Of a DNA stretch of 64,000 nucleotides, positions 10,311-21,324 are shown one piece after another. Within the stretch, counting starts at the first letter, position 1, and every line of letters starts with the position of its first letter. The notes beneath the pieces are model-generated. The model was not told the DNA's origin, searched no databases, and worked only from the letters and a program-made list of their open reading frames with translations. The stretch is from positions 4,464,001 through 4,528,000 of the forward strand of contig CM059203.1 in assembly GCA_030323885.1 (NCBI GenBank), in the 5' to 3' direction. The translations under genes and the position numbers were made by a program. Origin of the DNA: Branchipolynoe longqiensis (Eukaryota > Annelida > Polychaeta > Phyllodocida > Polynoidae).

Positions 10311-11249
10311 TATTGTATTATTCATTATTTCTGCCTTATGTATTGTATTGTTGTCAAGTATGGGGAAATGCATATAAAACAAATATGGAGTGTATTTATT
10401 TGCTACAGAAGAAAGCAGTGAGAATTGTTTGCAACTTTGGATATCGAGAGCACACTAATAAGCTGTTCTTTGATCTTCATGTATTAAATTAATAGACTTC
10501 ATTAAGATCAAATCTAGTATGATAATTTACAATGCAAACAAAGGGCTACTGCCAAAAAATCAACAGTCTTTATTCAAAATAAGTTCAGATAGTAGCCATG
10601 ATACGAGGCAGAGTAACAACCTAAGACCAGTATTTGCAAGAACGACTTTAAAGTCTTAATGTATATGGTATAAAAATATGGAATTCACTTGACGATAATA
10701 TAAAATGTTCAAAAAACATCTATATGTTTCAACGAATGTATAAAAAAAAATTTTTTAACTTTACCAGAGGGAAAACACTTAGTAGTCTAGGACATAAATA
10801 TTGAGATGTAATTTACAGTATTGAGCGTAATGTTGATATTCTTTTAACTTTTATTTTTCTATTTATTATTTCTATGGTATAAGCAATGTATCTGTGTTAT
10901 CTTTAAATGGGGAAAGCACCTCATAAGTATTGTACTTCTGCTTTCTCCTTTTTTATGTGAAAAAACTACTAATATAAATATCAACTTGTGTGTACTAGTT
11001 GTACTTCTGCTTTCTCCTTTTTCATGTGAAAAATTACTGATATAAATATCAACATGTGTGTACATTGATCATGTGGAAATAAATATTTTATTATTATCAT
11101 TAGTCACATGCATGAACACTGGTTATTAAAGTGCCACTTAAATGAAGCATTGTTTTTAAATTATCAGCCGACTTCTTAAAGAGTCAGACACATGAACCAT
11201 GGTTATTAAAGTGCCACCTACATGAAGCATCGTTTTGCTATTATCAGCT

Positions 11250-11470
11250 CGGTTGCAACCAGTTGGTGATCGATTGGTGATTGGTTGGCGATCAGTTGGT
11301 GATCAGTTTCTGATCGATTGGCAATCAGTTGGCGATCAGTTGACGATCAGTTGGCGATTAGTTGGCGATCAGTTGGCGATCAGTTGGCAATAAGTTGGCG
11401 ATCAGTTGACGATCGGTTGGCAATCAGTTGGCGATCAGTTGGCGATCAGTCAGGGACTGGTCGGGGACTG
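11250..11470. repeat. 11-bp satellite (GTTGGCGATCA)
   Basis: About 20 units of GTTGGCGATCA with point variants. Immediately to the right, 11483-11528 forms a hairpin: CTGGATTGTGACTGAT pairs with ATCAGTCACAATCCAG across a short loop. Confidence 0.85.
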
Positions 11471-11589
11471 ATTTGCGACTGGATTGTGACTGATCAGTTG
11501 AACGCCAATCAGTCACAATCCAGACCACTCGTTGACAGAGCACCAACCGTGATAACCGCTTACACGGCTAAGACACATATTGCATGTTT

Positions 11590-13215
11590 CCTGCCCAGTT
11601 TTGTTGCCCAGTTTTACTGCCCAGTTAGACAACCCAGTTGTACAGCCCAGTTTTACAGCCCAGTTTTACTGTTGCGTTACACTGCTAAATCACATATAAT
11701 AGCCCAGTTAGACAACCCAGTCTTACAGCCCAGTTAGACAACCCAGTTTTACAGCCCAGTTAGACAACCCAGTTTTACAGCCCAGTTAGACAACCCAGTT
11801 TTACAGCCCAGTTAGACAGCCCAGTTTTACAGCCCAGTTAGACAACCCAGTTTTACAGCCCAGTTAGACAACCCATTTTTACAGCCAAGTTAAACAACCC
11901 AGTGTTAAAGCCGAATTAGACAACCCAGTTTTACAGCCCAGTTAGACAACCCAGTTTTACAGGCCAGTTAGACAACCCAATTTTACAGCCCAGTTAGACA
12001 GCCCAGTTTTACAGCCCAGTGTTACAGCCCAGTTAGACAGCCCAGTGTTACAGCCCAGTTAGACAACCCAGTTTTACAGCCCAGTTAGACAACCCAGTTT
12101 TAAAGCCCAGTTGGACAACCAAGTTTTACAGCCTGGTTAGACAACCAAGTTTTACTGTTGAGTCACACTGCCAAATCACATATAATAGTCCAGTTTTACT
12201 GCCCAGTGTTACTTCCAAGTATTACTGGCCAGTTTTATACTGCCCGGTGTTACATCTCCGTGATACTGTACAGTTTTACTGCCCAGTATAACTGCCCAGT
12301 GTTACTTCCTAGTCTTACTTACCAATTGCACTGACTAGTTTCACTGCCCAAATTTACTGCACAGTGTTATTGCCTAGTTCTACTGCTCAGCTTAATACTG
12401 CCCAGTGTTACCACCAAGCCTTAATGCCCAGTTTTACTGCCCAGTTTTCCTGCATAGCTTTATACTTCCCAGCTTTATACTGCCCAGTTTTACTGCCAAT
12501 GTTACTGCGCAATTTTAGGTCCCAGTCTTACTGCCCACTATAACTGCCCAATTTTCCTGCCCAGTATTACTGCCCAGTTTCCCTCCCCAGTGTTACTGCT
12601 CAGTGTTACGGCCTAGTTTTACTTCCCAGTGTCACTGCCCAGCCCTACTGCCCAGCCCTACTGCCCAGTCTTACTGCCCAGTCCTACTGCCCAGCTGTAT
12701 AATGCCCAGTTACTTCCCAGTTTTTCTTCCCAGTGTTACTGCCCAGTTTTACTGCCCAGTTTTACTGGCCAGAGTTACTGCCCGAAGTTACTGCACAATT
12801 TGTCTGCACAATTTTACTTCCCAGGTTTACTGCCAAGTTTTACTGTCCAGCTTAATACTGCCCAGCTTAATACTGCCCAGTTTCACTGCCCAGCTTAATA
12901 CTACCCAGTTTCACTATCCAGTTTTACTGCCAGTATTACTGCCCAATTTTATTACCCATCTTCACTGCCCAGTATTACTGCCCAGTATTACTACCCAGTA
13001 TTACTACCCAGTATCACTACCCCGTATTACTTCCCAGTGTTACTGCCCAGTATTACTGCCCACTTTTATTACCCAGCTTTACTGCCCAGTATTACGGCCC
13101 AGTATTTCTGCCCAGTATTACTGCCCAACTTTATTACCCAGTATTACTGCCCAGTATTACTTACCAGTATTACTGCCCAGTATTACTGCCCATTATTACT
13201 GCATAGTTGCTCTGC
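11590..13215. repeat. 13-bp satellite (CCCAGTTTTACTG)
   Basis: About 1.6 kb of a 13-bp unit. From about 11690 to 12130 a 26-bp higher-order unit (CCCAGTTAGACAA + CCCAGTTTTACAG) dominates. Further right, units of type CCCAGTATTACTG take over. Three units equal 39 bases, so a 13-residue repeat stays open as long ORFs, which are by-products. Confidence 0.9.
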
Positions 13216-13310
13216 CACACTGCGGTGGAGGTAACTCAGAGTTCAGCACCAACCAATCTGGTATATATTTATTGCAGGCTGGTTGCAGCTTACTTAATCA
13301 ATAAGACTGC

Positions 13311-14040
13311 CACAAAGGGTGCCCGGCCAGGAAACCATGGACACACCCAGCGGGGCAGGAAGCTGCAACTAGTGAGGTAACCCTGAACAACCCGCAATAA
13401 CTGCCCTAAAGCTAAGATTCCATATATGCAGTATGCAGCATTCGCATATGCATATGCATATCCATACACATTCGCATTCCGTAACCATGGACACACCCAG
13501 CGGGGCAGGAAGCTGCGACTAGTGAGGTAACCCTGAACAAGCCGCAATAACTGAACTAAAGCTAAGATTCCATATGTGCAGTATGCAGCATTCGCATATG
13601 AATATGCATACAAATACACATTCGCATTCGGTAACCATGGACACACCCAGCGGGGCAGGAAGCTGCGACCTGTGAGGTAACTTAGTGAGGTAACCCAGAA
13701 CAAGCCGCAATAACGGCCCTAAAGCTAAGATTCCATATATATGCAGTATGCAGCATTCGCTCTCGCATTCGCATACACATTTGCATATGCATACACATAC
13801 ACATGCATACACATATGCATATGCATACACATAGACATACACGTACACATTCGCATTCGCATTCGGTAACCATGGACACATCCAGCAGGGCAGGAAGCCG
13901 CAAATAGTGAGGTAACCCTGAACAATCCGCAATAACTGGCCTAAAACTAAGATTCCATATATTCGGTGTGTGGTATGCAGCACTCGCACTCACACTCGCA
14001 CTCGCACTCGCATTCACATTCGCATTCACACCAATCAGTC
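13311..14040. repeat. ~150-bp tandem repeat, four units, variable hexamer core
   Basis: Each unit starts near AACCATGGACACACCCAGC, contains GGTAACCCTGAACAA and CTAAGATTCCATATAT, then a variable run of CATATG/CATTCG hexamers. Starts are near 13332, 13483, 13633 and 13869. The third unit is longer because its hexamer run is expanded. The CTAAGATTCC-GTATGCAGCAT segment resembles the ends of the elements at 20419-21262. Confidence 0.8.
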
Positions 14041-14162
14041 CATTGAGCGATCCACTTTGTCATCCACACTGCATTTGCATTCGCATTCGCAACCGGCCTT
14101 ATGGAAGCACCACCGTGTGTTTACATGCGTTTACATGCTTTTCCTTTTTTTTTTGCATACCG

Positions 14163-14252
14163 TCACCATGAATGCGCACTGTCACAAGTCGGTACCCATC
14201 CTGATATGACCTTAGATGTTGCTAGGACGTAAAACAAACAAACAATCAATCA
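14163..14252 (+). mobile_element. SINE-A 3' fragment
   Basis: TGCGCACTGTCACAAGTCGG through CCTGATATGACCTTAGATG to the AACAAACAAAC tail. It directly precedes a C-run and the purine tract. Confidence 0.75.
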
Positions 14253-14282
14253 ACCCCCCCCCCCCAATTGTACCACACAAAG

Positions 14283-14745
14283 AAAGGGGGGGAGGGAGGG
14301 GAAGGGGGAGGGGGAGAGGAGGGGAGGGGGCGGGGAGGGGGAATGGGAGTGGAATGGGAGGGGAAAGGGGTGGGGAAGGGGAGTGGAAGGGGAGGGGAAA
14401 GGGGTGGGGAAGGGTGGAGAAGTGGGAAGGGGAGGGGGGAAGAGGGGGGAGGGGAAGGGGAAGGGGAAGTGGAAGGGGGTAGGGAGGGGGGGGAGGGAAG
14501 GGGAGGGGAAGGGACGGGGGAGAGAGGATGGGGGAGAGAGGAGGAGGGGGAGAGGAAGGGGGAGAGGAGGGGGAGAGGAAGGGGGAGAGGGGGGAGAGGA
14601 AGGGTGAGAGGGGGGGGGGAGAGGAAGGGTGAGAGGGGGGGAGGAAGGGTGAGAGGGGGGAGAGGAAGGGTGAGAGGGGGGAGAGGAAGGGTGAGAGGGG
14701 GGGGGGGAGGAAGGGTGAGAGGGAGGGGGGGATGTGGAGGGGGTG
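14283..14745. repeat. Polypurine (GGGGA)n tract, about 460 bp
   Basis: The plus strand is almost purely G and A, with dozens of runs of four or more G. Such tracts can form triplex or G-quadruplex structures (known property; formation here is inference). Long glycine/arginine or proline/serine ORFs across it are composition artefacts. Confidence 0.9.
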
Positions 14746-14989
14746 TTACCACTGTGTATACTACCTGTACATGGCATATACACTGCATCAGTTTTCTGGA
14801 TCGATGCAGTGTTTCATCTCCCGCCCTATCCTGCCTATCCTGGCCTGCTGCCTAGAAGTAGTAGAAGACTCCCGCAATGGAGGATTGCGCTCTACCGATT
14901 CGGTGACCACGTTCGGTAGGACCTATAGTAAAGAGTAGGGTTGAGAGGGACAATTTACCCACTTCTGCTTGTGTAAAAACACATCAAGT

Positions 14990-15195
14990 CGCAAGTTCAG
15001 TCCCAGTCCCACATCAGGAACTGAAGTCGGGACTTCAGTCCCAGTCCCACATCAGGAACTGAAGTCGCGACTTCAGTCCCAGTCCCACATCAGGAACTGA
15101 AGTCGCGACTTCAGTCCCAGTCCCACATCAGGAACTGAAGTCGCGACTTCAGTCCCAGTCCCACATCAGGAACTAAAGTCGCGACTTCAGACCCT
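14990..15195. repeat. 38-bp tandem repeat with internal palindrome
   Basis: About five units of 38 bp, each with CCCAGTCCCACATCAGGAAC and the 16-bp palindrome TGAAGTCGCGACTTCA. The first junction carries GGG in place of GCG. The unit length and palindrome superficially resemble a CRISPR or operator array, but there are no variable spacers. Confidence 0.85.
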
Positions 15196-15799
15196 CACGA
15201 GGGACCAGTGGAGAGGGTACTTAGAAGCCATGGATAATCGGCTTGTCTTTCTGCTTCCGAATAGATAAATAAATAAATAAATAAATAATGTGTCAACTAG
15301 TCATATTAGTATTATTACCTCTAATGAGGGTGCCTAATTACGACTACATTAATTGGCAAACCAATTAGAGGTTCACTTAGTACGGACATTTGGCTAAATT
15401 AGCGCCGTGCGCGGCTTTATTACGTCACTCCCGGTTTCCTGTCCTACTTCCGGTTTCCTTGGCGCTCTACCGATACCCAGATGCAGCGCACGCAGGTGCC
15501 TGTGCACAGTCGCGTGAATTGGTTTAATTTATTGGGGTTTGACGCTCAAGCAACAGCTGAGGACAAAGCAGGACGGGTACTAACTAGCGACAGGTGCACG
15601 CTTGGTGGCTTTATAGGACTGCCCCTACTGGCACCTACTTGGACGTATTTTGGCCTTGAAATTCCAAATGCTTTGAGACTTCAAGACTAACAAATAATTA
15701 AAAGTAAAAGTTGGTTCCCGGCCCGAATTTTGTTGTCGCTGATTTGGAAACTCAGGTTTTCACTTAAATCAGCGATTTCGCTAAGAAATGGGATCCATG
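15196..15799. other. No gene recognised
   Basis: An (AATA)n run lies at about 15263-15288. A 69-residue plus ORF at 15481-15690 has no recognisable domain and no supporting context, so I do not call it a gene. Confidence 0.5.
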
Positions 15800-16519
15800 T
15801 ACAGTCAAAGCTCCGTAATCGACCGCCTCCACAGATCGACCACTCCCCTATATCGATTGCTTAATTTGGGTCCCAACAATACCATTGTAACCATATTCTA
15901 ACTCCCTAAACCGACCACCTCCCTAAATGGACCACTTAAAGTCGGTCCCAAGGTCGTCGATTTATTGTTTGGTTGTTGTTGTTGTGTGTCCTAGCAACAT
16001 CTAATGTCATATCAGGACGGGTACCGATTTGTGACAGGTCGCACTCATGGCGACTTTATAGTGCTGCCTGCCGACCAGACGGGACGGCCTAATGAGTTAG
16101 AGCGTCCGTCTCCCGTGTTGGTAGATCATCGGTTCGAACCCTGGTCGAGTCAAACCGATGACTTAAAAATTAATACTTGTCGCTTCCTGGTGTGGCACTT
16201 GGCATTATTAGGATAGGACAAGGACTGGTTGGCTCAGTGTCAGGATAATGTGACTGAGTGGAATATCAGGTCATGGTGCTGGCAGCCTAGTCTTCCAGTG
16301 GGGCAGCACTATATATCCTGACACTTAGCCAACCAGTTCTTGCCCTATCCTAATAATGCCGACCGCCTGTCTATGAAGCAACAATTATCAATTTTTAAGT
16401 CATGGTTTGACTTGACCAGGGTTCGAACCCACGATACCATGGTCTACCAACACGGGAGACGAAAGCTCTAACTCATTCGGCCATCCCGTCTGGTCGGTGT
16501 ACAGAGGTTTGACTGCATA
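15800..16519. mobile_element. pogo-like MITE PG-1, split by SINE-A copies
   Basis: The left end TACAGTCAAAGCTC leads into ATCGACCGCCTCCACAGATC and CACTTAAAGTCGGTCCCAAG. The right end (about 16495-16519) reads GTCGGTGTACAGAGGTTTGACTG. The TACAGT-AAACCTC termini with TA flanks match the pogo/Tigger style. SINE-A sequence fills 15966-16494. Confidence 0.7.
15966..16498. mobile_element. SINE-A inside SINE-A inside PG-1
   Basis: Minus-oriented SINE-A parts at 15966-16050 and 16315-16498 flank a plus-oriented partial copy at about 16070-16312, which has its own head (GACGGGACGGCCTAATGAG) and box B (GGTTCGAACCC). Either a second copy inserted into the first or an inversion duplicated part of it. 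Confidence 0.7.
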
Positions 16520-16544
16520 CTGCACAAAGAGCATTAATTGCCCC

Positions 16545-16695
16545 ACCAATCAATCAATCAATCAATCAATGAACTAATCAATAAACCAGTCAATCGATCG
16601 ATCAACCAGTCAACCAATCGACCAACCAGTCAATCAATCAATCAACCAGCCAATCAATGAATGAATCAATCAACCAGTTAATCAATCAGAACAAA
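16545..16695. repeat. (CAAT)n-like simple repeat
   Basis: Degenerate AATCAATCAACCAGTC repeats. The sequence from here to 17015 shows no gene; an (AAAT)n run precedes the next SINE. Confidence 0.8.
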
Positions 16696-17018
16696 AAAAT
16701 GTGATTCAACTGGAATAAACAATTTGAACAACAACAAAATAATGTCGGTAAGGCAGACTGAAGGGTTATTAATAAACACGAAAGGACATTAAGTGCAATG
16801 GCACTTGAACAAACCACGCCCCGCGAAGTTCAAAGAGCAGGATGTATACGAATGCCAGGCACCAGCCGAACCAATAAGCAGCAATCAGTATTGCGCACCA
16901 CAAGGGGCACTACCTCCATATATCACATCACATCACATTGTCATTGTTGGGGTACAACAAGAACAAATAAATAAATAAATAAATAAAAAAAAACAAAAAA
17001 AAACAACAACATTATAGT

Positions 17019-17343
17019 TTGTTTGTTGTTCTTTTACATCCTAGCAACATCCAAGGTCATATCAGGACGGGTACCGACTTGTGACAGTGCGCACTCATTG
17101 TGACTTCATAGTGCTGCCCCTCTGGGAAATCAGACAGCAGGCACCATGACCAGATATCTCACTCAGTAACATTATACTGACACTGAGCTAACCAGTCCTT
17201 GCCCTATCCTATTAATGCAGAGCACCAGGCTAGGAAGCAAGAAGTATCAATTTTAAAGTCATTGATTTGACTCGACCTGGAACTGAACTCCCGACCTTCC
17301 GCACATGAGGCCCACGCTCAACCGATTAGGCCACCACGCCCGG
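17019..17343 (-). mobile_element. SINE-A copy
   Basis: Full-length reversed copy. The head at the right has GGAACTGAACTCCC where box B is expected (degraded) and the alternative head ending CACCACGCCCGG. Confidence 0.8.
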
Positions 17344-17369
17344 TTATTATAGTGTGGGTATTGAAAATG

Positions 17370-17515
17370 GGAAATATTGTGCATAGAGTGGGATTCGAAC
17401 CCGCATTTCTTGTCGTTGTGGGGTTAGCGTGCTAATCATTACATTATCTAGGCTTCCTGATGCGATCACCCTATCCACGGCTACCTGTCTATGTGGCTCC
17501 TTCCCAGAGAAGTAA
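17370..17515 (-). mobile_element. SINE-D copy (tRNA-derived), partial
   Basis: On the minus strand a tRNA-like head (AGGAAGCCTAGATAATGTAA, then box B GGGTTCGAATCCC) marks the family found tandemly at 25560-26400 and 39806-40320. Only the head and the TACCTGTCTATGTGG block are present. Confidence 0.65.
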
Positions 17516-17521
17516 AAAAAA

Positions 17522-17852
17522 AAGAAGCTTGTTTTATTAAACAAGGCCTTTTTATTTAGAGCACATAGATTTGTATATCATCTATTGGACGTCAAACATA
17601 TGGTCATTCTGACATTTCTTTGGAGGAAACCTCCTGCCACCACATAGGCTACTCTTTCCGATAAGCAGCGCAGGGTCTTTTATATGTAATTTCCCATAGA
17701 CAGGGCAGCACGCCTTTGATGAACCAGTTGTGGACCACTGGTTAAAACAGAAAATAACCCAAACTGGAAATGGGTCCACTGAGCAGGATCGATCGGATGA
17801 CCCACACCTTCACAGGTGGACACTCTACCGCCTGAGCTACGTCCCACTCCCT
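17522..17852 (-). mobile_element. SINE-C copy (mollusc-type SINE)
   Basis: The minus-strand head is GGGACGTAGCTCAGGCGGTAG (box A) with GATCGATCCTGC as box B. The body has GGAGGAAACC, CTTTCCGATAAGCAGC and CTTTTATATG. It ends in a GCCTTGTTTAATAAAACAAG-like tail at the left. Confidence 0.8.
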
Positions 17853-17925
17853 GCCTGAGAGGTAAGCGCAGACTACTACACATGTACAGTTGCATCCCTG
17901 AGAGACACATCTTCGCCTACCTCTA

Positions 17926-18162
17926 AGGTTGGTTGGTTGGTGGAGTTTTACATCCAGGCAACGTCTAAGTGTCGTATCAGGACGGCTACCGAATTGTGAC
18001 AGTGGGCACTCATGGTATTTATTACCTTAGATGTTGCCAGGATTTAAAACTCCAACAACCAACCTATGAATTCGCCATAAATGCAAACTGTCACAAGTCG
18101 GTACCTATAATGATATGACCTTAGATGTTGCCAGGACATTAAACTCCCAACAACCAACTAGC
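17926..18162. mobile_element. SINE-A tail fragments (three)
   Basis: Pieces of the SINE-A 3' end lie back to back: minus at 17928-18020, plus at 18022-18065 and plus at 18075-18160. Each has its own CCAACAACC-type tail, so several truncated insertions or rearrangements occurred here. Confidence 0.65.
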
Positions 18163-18246
18163 CATAAGGGGAGGTATTTAAGAGCCAGCAACACATTCTA
18201 TTCGGGGTCAGATTTTGACCACCGTCTGATCTCCTCGGAGATTAAA

Positions 18247-18585
18247 GTTTGTTTGTTGTTGCTTTAAATCCTAGCAACAACTAAAGTCATAGCAGGATGG
18301 GTATTGACTTGTGACAGTGCGCCCTCATGGCGACTATATAGTGCTGTCCCACTGGGAAACCAGGCCACCAGCACCATGACCCGATATCCCACTCAGTCAC
18401 ATTATCCTGACACTGAGCACCCCAGTCCTTGCCCTGTCCTAATAATGCCGAGCGTCTGCCTAGGAAGCGACAAGTATCAATTTTTAAGTCATTGGTTCGA
18501 CTCGACCAGGGTTCGAACCCACGACCCCACGATCTACCAGCACGGGAGACGGACGCTCTAACTCATTCTGCCATCCCGTCTGGTC
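18247..18585 (-). mobile_element. SINE-A copy with 11-bp target duplication
   Basis: Full length, box B GGGTTCGAACCC intact, head ends GCCATCCCGTCTGGT. The direct repeat CGGAGATTAAA occurs at 18236-18246 and 18586-18596. Confidence 0.9.
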
Positions 18586-18596
18586 CGGAGATTAAA

Positions 18597-18829
18597 AGAT
18601 TAGACCTGACACTACAGCGTTTGTGTACTCTATTTTGGTTCTGAGGTTCAAGATGGGAGGACTGACCTCATAATCCTGACTTGAACAACCCCCTCACCCC
18701 CCACCAACCCCCACCCACACACCCACCCACACACACCCACCCACACCGCCGCTCTCTGTGATAGGAGAATGGTTGCCATTTGCGAAGAAGTGACAGTTCA
18801 CAACACGACACCTCAAATATAGTGGGGAT
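18597..18829. other. C/A-rich low complexity, no gene
   Basis: A run of CCACCCACACAC at about 18690-18745. Nothing coding is seen. Confidence 0.6.
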
Positions 18830-19195
18830 AAAGTTGAAGTTCCATAGTCTGATGGTTTTGAATTTCAGTTTTTTTTCTGAGATAAATATATTAGATCGAT
18901 CCCTAGTATCTACTTTACATTAGTTCAAAGTTACTTTTATTTTAAATGGTAAACTTTTGAGATATTTTGAGTGCAAACATGGAAAATTAGTTTTGGCAAG
19001 CTTGCCAAAACTTACACCATAGACTTCTGCAGTAACAGGTTCTGTTAAATTGACTCAGTATTACCTTCTACGCAGAAACAAATGCTTAATAAGTGCATCA
19101 GTATCTAAGTCAGATATGTAAAATCAAATCTAGATAATTGGTTTGGTTTTGAAAATTTGATATTTCATCGGACGATGCAGCTTTAACTTATTAAA
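18830..19195. mobile_element. TTAA-end MITE TM-1
   Basis: The right end CATCGGACGATGCAGCTTTAA matches the family terminus, whose inverse starts TTAAAGCTGCATAGTCTGATG. The interior blocks (ACTTTTATTTTAAATGGTAA, TTTTGGCAAGCTTGCCAAAA, CTGCAGTAACAGGTTCTGTT) recur near 26.4, 38.9 and 46.9 kb. The TTAA at the tips suggests piggyBac- or Kolobok-like targeting (inference). Confidence 0.65.
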
Positions 19196-19299
19196 ATGTT
19201 AATACTTTGGTTGGTAAGTTCATTTTTAGGAGTTATAATTAAGTTAAAAAGAATTGGTGATCGTCCCTGGACGTGGCTAAAAAATCGCCCCCTCCTGGA

Positions 19300-19475
19300 T
19301 TTGTTGAATTTTGAATTGTTTTTAAGCTGTTAAAAATGCATCGGGCTAGCAGCAATTGCACTTTTGTATCAATCTTTATGGCATTGGTTTGACTCGGCCA
19401 GGGTTTGAACCCAGGAGTTTGAATCAAGGAGTTTGAATTCCACGACTTACCAGACCAACTGGCCTCTGGCTTTAT
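19300..19475 (-). mobile_element. Diverged SINE-A head fragment
   Basis: GGTTTGACTCGGCCAGGGTT and GAACCC followed by GACTTACCAGACCAACTGGCC correspond to the SINE-A head region with changes. Confidence 0.5.
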
Positions 19476-19565
19476 CTTAGCTTTTGAGAGGTTTTTAACC
19501 TTACAACGGTTACCGGCTGCAAAACTGCAGCAATATAGAAAGGCCCCAATAAATCGGTACAATCT

Positions 19566-20290
19566 TTTGTTGAAGATTAATCTTCAGGTGGGACGGTTGT
19601 AGAAGCTGGGGATGTCTTTACAACATTCAAAACGATGAAACTTTGGGGCGGCCCCGAATCATTTCGGTCCAGCAGTAGCAGAGCACTCGTATCCCGTAAC
19701 AGCAGCAAGGGTTCATGAGGAAGGGACGGGTAAAGGTGGGTTCAGCAGGTTCCAGCAACAAGAACAAAGCGAGAGAAATGATAAGGTACAAGGCCCCACC
19801 CAAGCAAACAACTCCCTTGATCAGGGGGAGAAGTAAGCCCAAGAGAAAAAAGAAGGGTAGACTATAAGACAAAGAAATGAGGAGAGTTGCATCAAAGGAC
19901 CGTGTTTCTTTGCTCTATGGTGACCAGCCGGCGAGCCAAAGACACAGACAGAGTAAGAGTAGAAAGTGAAATGCTGGCAGGCTCCCCCTCCTGGAACTCT
20001 TTTCAAACATTATCAAGGAGGAGCATTGCCGGCAGAGAGGAGATAGAGAGAGGTGTGGACGAAGTGCGGTCCGGATAGCAAGTGGCCTCTGGCACCTCTG
20101 CCACCAGCTATATATATATACCCCACAAGCTGACCAATGCACCACCATTAACACGGACTCAGGTGCATTCCAGGCAGCTCCAGCAGTACCAACCAATACC
20201 TTCTAGAACATTCCCAGAATAATATTTGCATAAGATACCTTACACCACACATTACATCTACGCCAAAAATAAAAAATACAAATAAAAGCC
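19566..20290. other. Unassigned, overlapping short ORFs
   Basis: Several ORFs of 60-93 codons overlap on both strands, and none shows a domain. The right edge (AATAATATTTGCATAAG, CCTTACACCACACATT) is similar to 8255-8290, so this may be the end of a dispersed element. Confidence 0.35.
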
Positions 20291-20418
20291 ATCCGCCCGA
20301 CCCGGATTTTTATTTTAAAAAAGACGATCACCATTATTTTAAAATTTGGCCTAAGTGTTTGAAACCCCGTCCTATGACTCTGATGCTCAGCCCTTTATAG
20401 ACATTGTATGACCTATGA

Positions 20419-21262
20419 AGCTAGGATTCCTTACATGCGGTATGCAGCATGCGGCATGCGAATGGGATGATTCCTGTCATGCGGCATGTGGAATGCGGCA
20501 TGTGGCATGCGAACGGTCATGAAGTTTGGCCTAGTCCCGCTCTGGGAAGACTTTTTTTTGTAATGCTTGGGTGAAAAAACCCACCAACTAAGCCCCCCCC
20601 CCCCACCACCACCACACACCACCACACACACCACCACACACACCCCACACACCACACACATGCCTCCCTCCACCCGCAGAACGAAGGGCGCGTAGGACGG
20701 AAACAATTTCTTTAAACAAATCCCAGCTGTTGAGCAGCTCACCATGGGTTTCCCTTGCGTTTTTCTATTCGCATGCCACATGCCGCATGCCGCATGCCGC
20801 ACCGATGGCTACATGGACCGATTCAGTTGCCGCATTCGCATTCGCATGCCGCGTGTACAGCTAGGATTCCTTACACGCGGTATGCGGCATGCGGCATGCA
20901 GCGTGCGGCGTGCTTACGGGATGGGTCATTTCACCCACATCCACACCCACACCCACACACAGTGTCAGGTTTCCTCACCACTGTTCTCTATGGCAAACGC
21001 AGCAGCATTCACATTTGCATGCCGCACCGATCGCTACATGGACCGATTCAGTATTCGCATCCCGCATACCGCATACCATGTGTAAGGAATCACACCCATT
21101 GATTTAGATGCTTTTCGATTTGTTGCCGCATTCGCATTCGCATACCGCATACCGCCTGTAAGGAATGCACGCTTAAGGAATCACCCCCATTGACTTATAG
21201 GCGTTTCCATTTTTTGCCGCATTCACATTCACATGCCGCATGCTGCATGCCGCGTGTAAGGA
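20419..21262. mobile_element. Cluster of GCATGC-rich inverted-repeat elements
   Basis: Left ends (CTAGGATTCCTTACATGCGG at about 20421; CTAGGATTCCTTACACGCGG at about 20862) face right ends (CATACCATGTGTAAGGAATC near 21075; CATACCGCCTGTAAGGAATG near 21150; CATGCCGCGTGTAAGGAT near 21250). Between them are dense GCATGC, GCGGTATG and CATTCGCATTCG motifs. A (CCACCACACA)n tract at 20590-20665 separates two units. Confidence 0.6.
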
Positions 21263-21263
21263 T

Positions 21264-21322
21264 TGTTTGTTTGTTTGTTGTTGTTTTACGTCCTAGCAAC
21301 ATCTAAGGTCATATCAGGACGG
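21264..21322 (-). mobile_element. 5'-truncated SINE-A with 12-bp target duplication
   Basis: Only the 3' 60 bases remain (tail to CATATCAGGACGG). CGCGTGTAAGGA occurs on both sides, so this is a genuine truncated retrotransposition event into the GCATGC element. Confidence 0.8.
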
Positions 21323-21324
21323 CG

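Larger units (their letters stand above)
8453..11100 (+). mobile_element. Decayed non-LTR LINE (Jockey/CR1/L2-type)
   Basis: A 5'-truncated LINE starts inside the endonuclease domain; the translated ISDISDHLPIF at about 8551-8583 is its C-terminal motif. It runs through a linker with FNDFFVNVG, a reverse transcriptase, and a thumb/C-terminal region (VWGNAYKTN, QKKAVRIV). The 3' UTR contains a roughly 70-bp duplication (TTGTACTTCTGCTTTCTCC twice) and ends in ATTATTATCATTA. Many stops and frame changes make it inactive. The clade assignment is by recall of the motif style only. Confidence 0.85.

Noticed and set aside
12603..13304. 233-codon plus ORF with a 13-residue repeat
   Set aside because: It is the 13-bp satellite read in frame; three units equal 39 bases, so all frames repeat and stay open. 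Other frames give similar ORFs.
13290..14029. 137-156-codon minus ORFs with Tyr/Ala or Met/Cys repeats
   Set aside because: ~150-bp tandem repeat plus hexamer runs; overlapping frames are equally open.
14246..14855. 180-195-codon ORFs rich in Pro/Ser (minus) or Gly/Arg/Glu (plus)
   Set aside because: Direct consequence of the (GGGGA)n purine tract; open on both strands and several frames.
15481..15690. 69-codon plus ORF as a small gene
   Set aside because: No domain, no promoter or splice evidence, and length is expected by chance.
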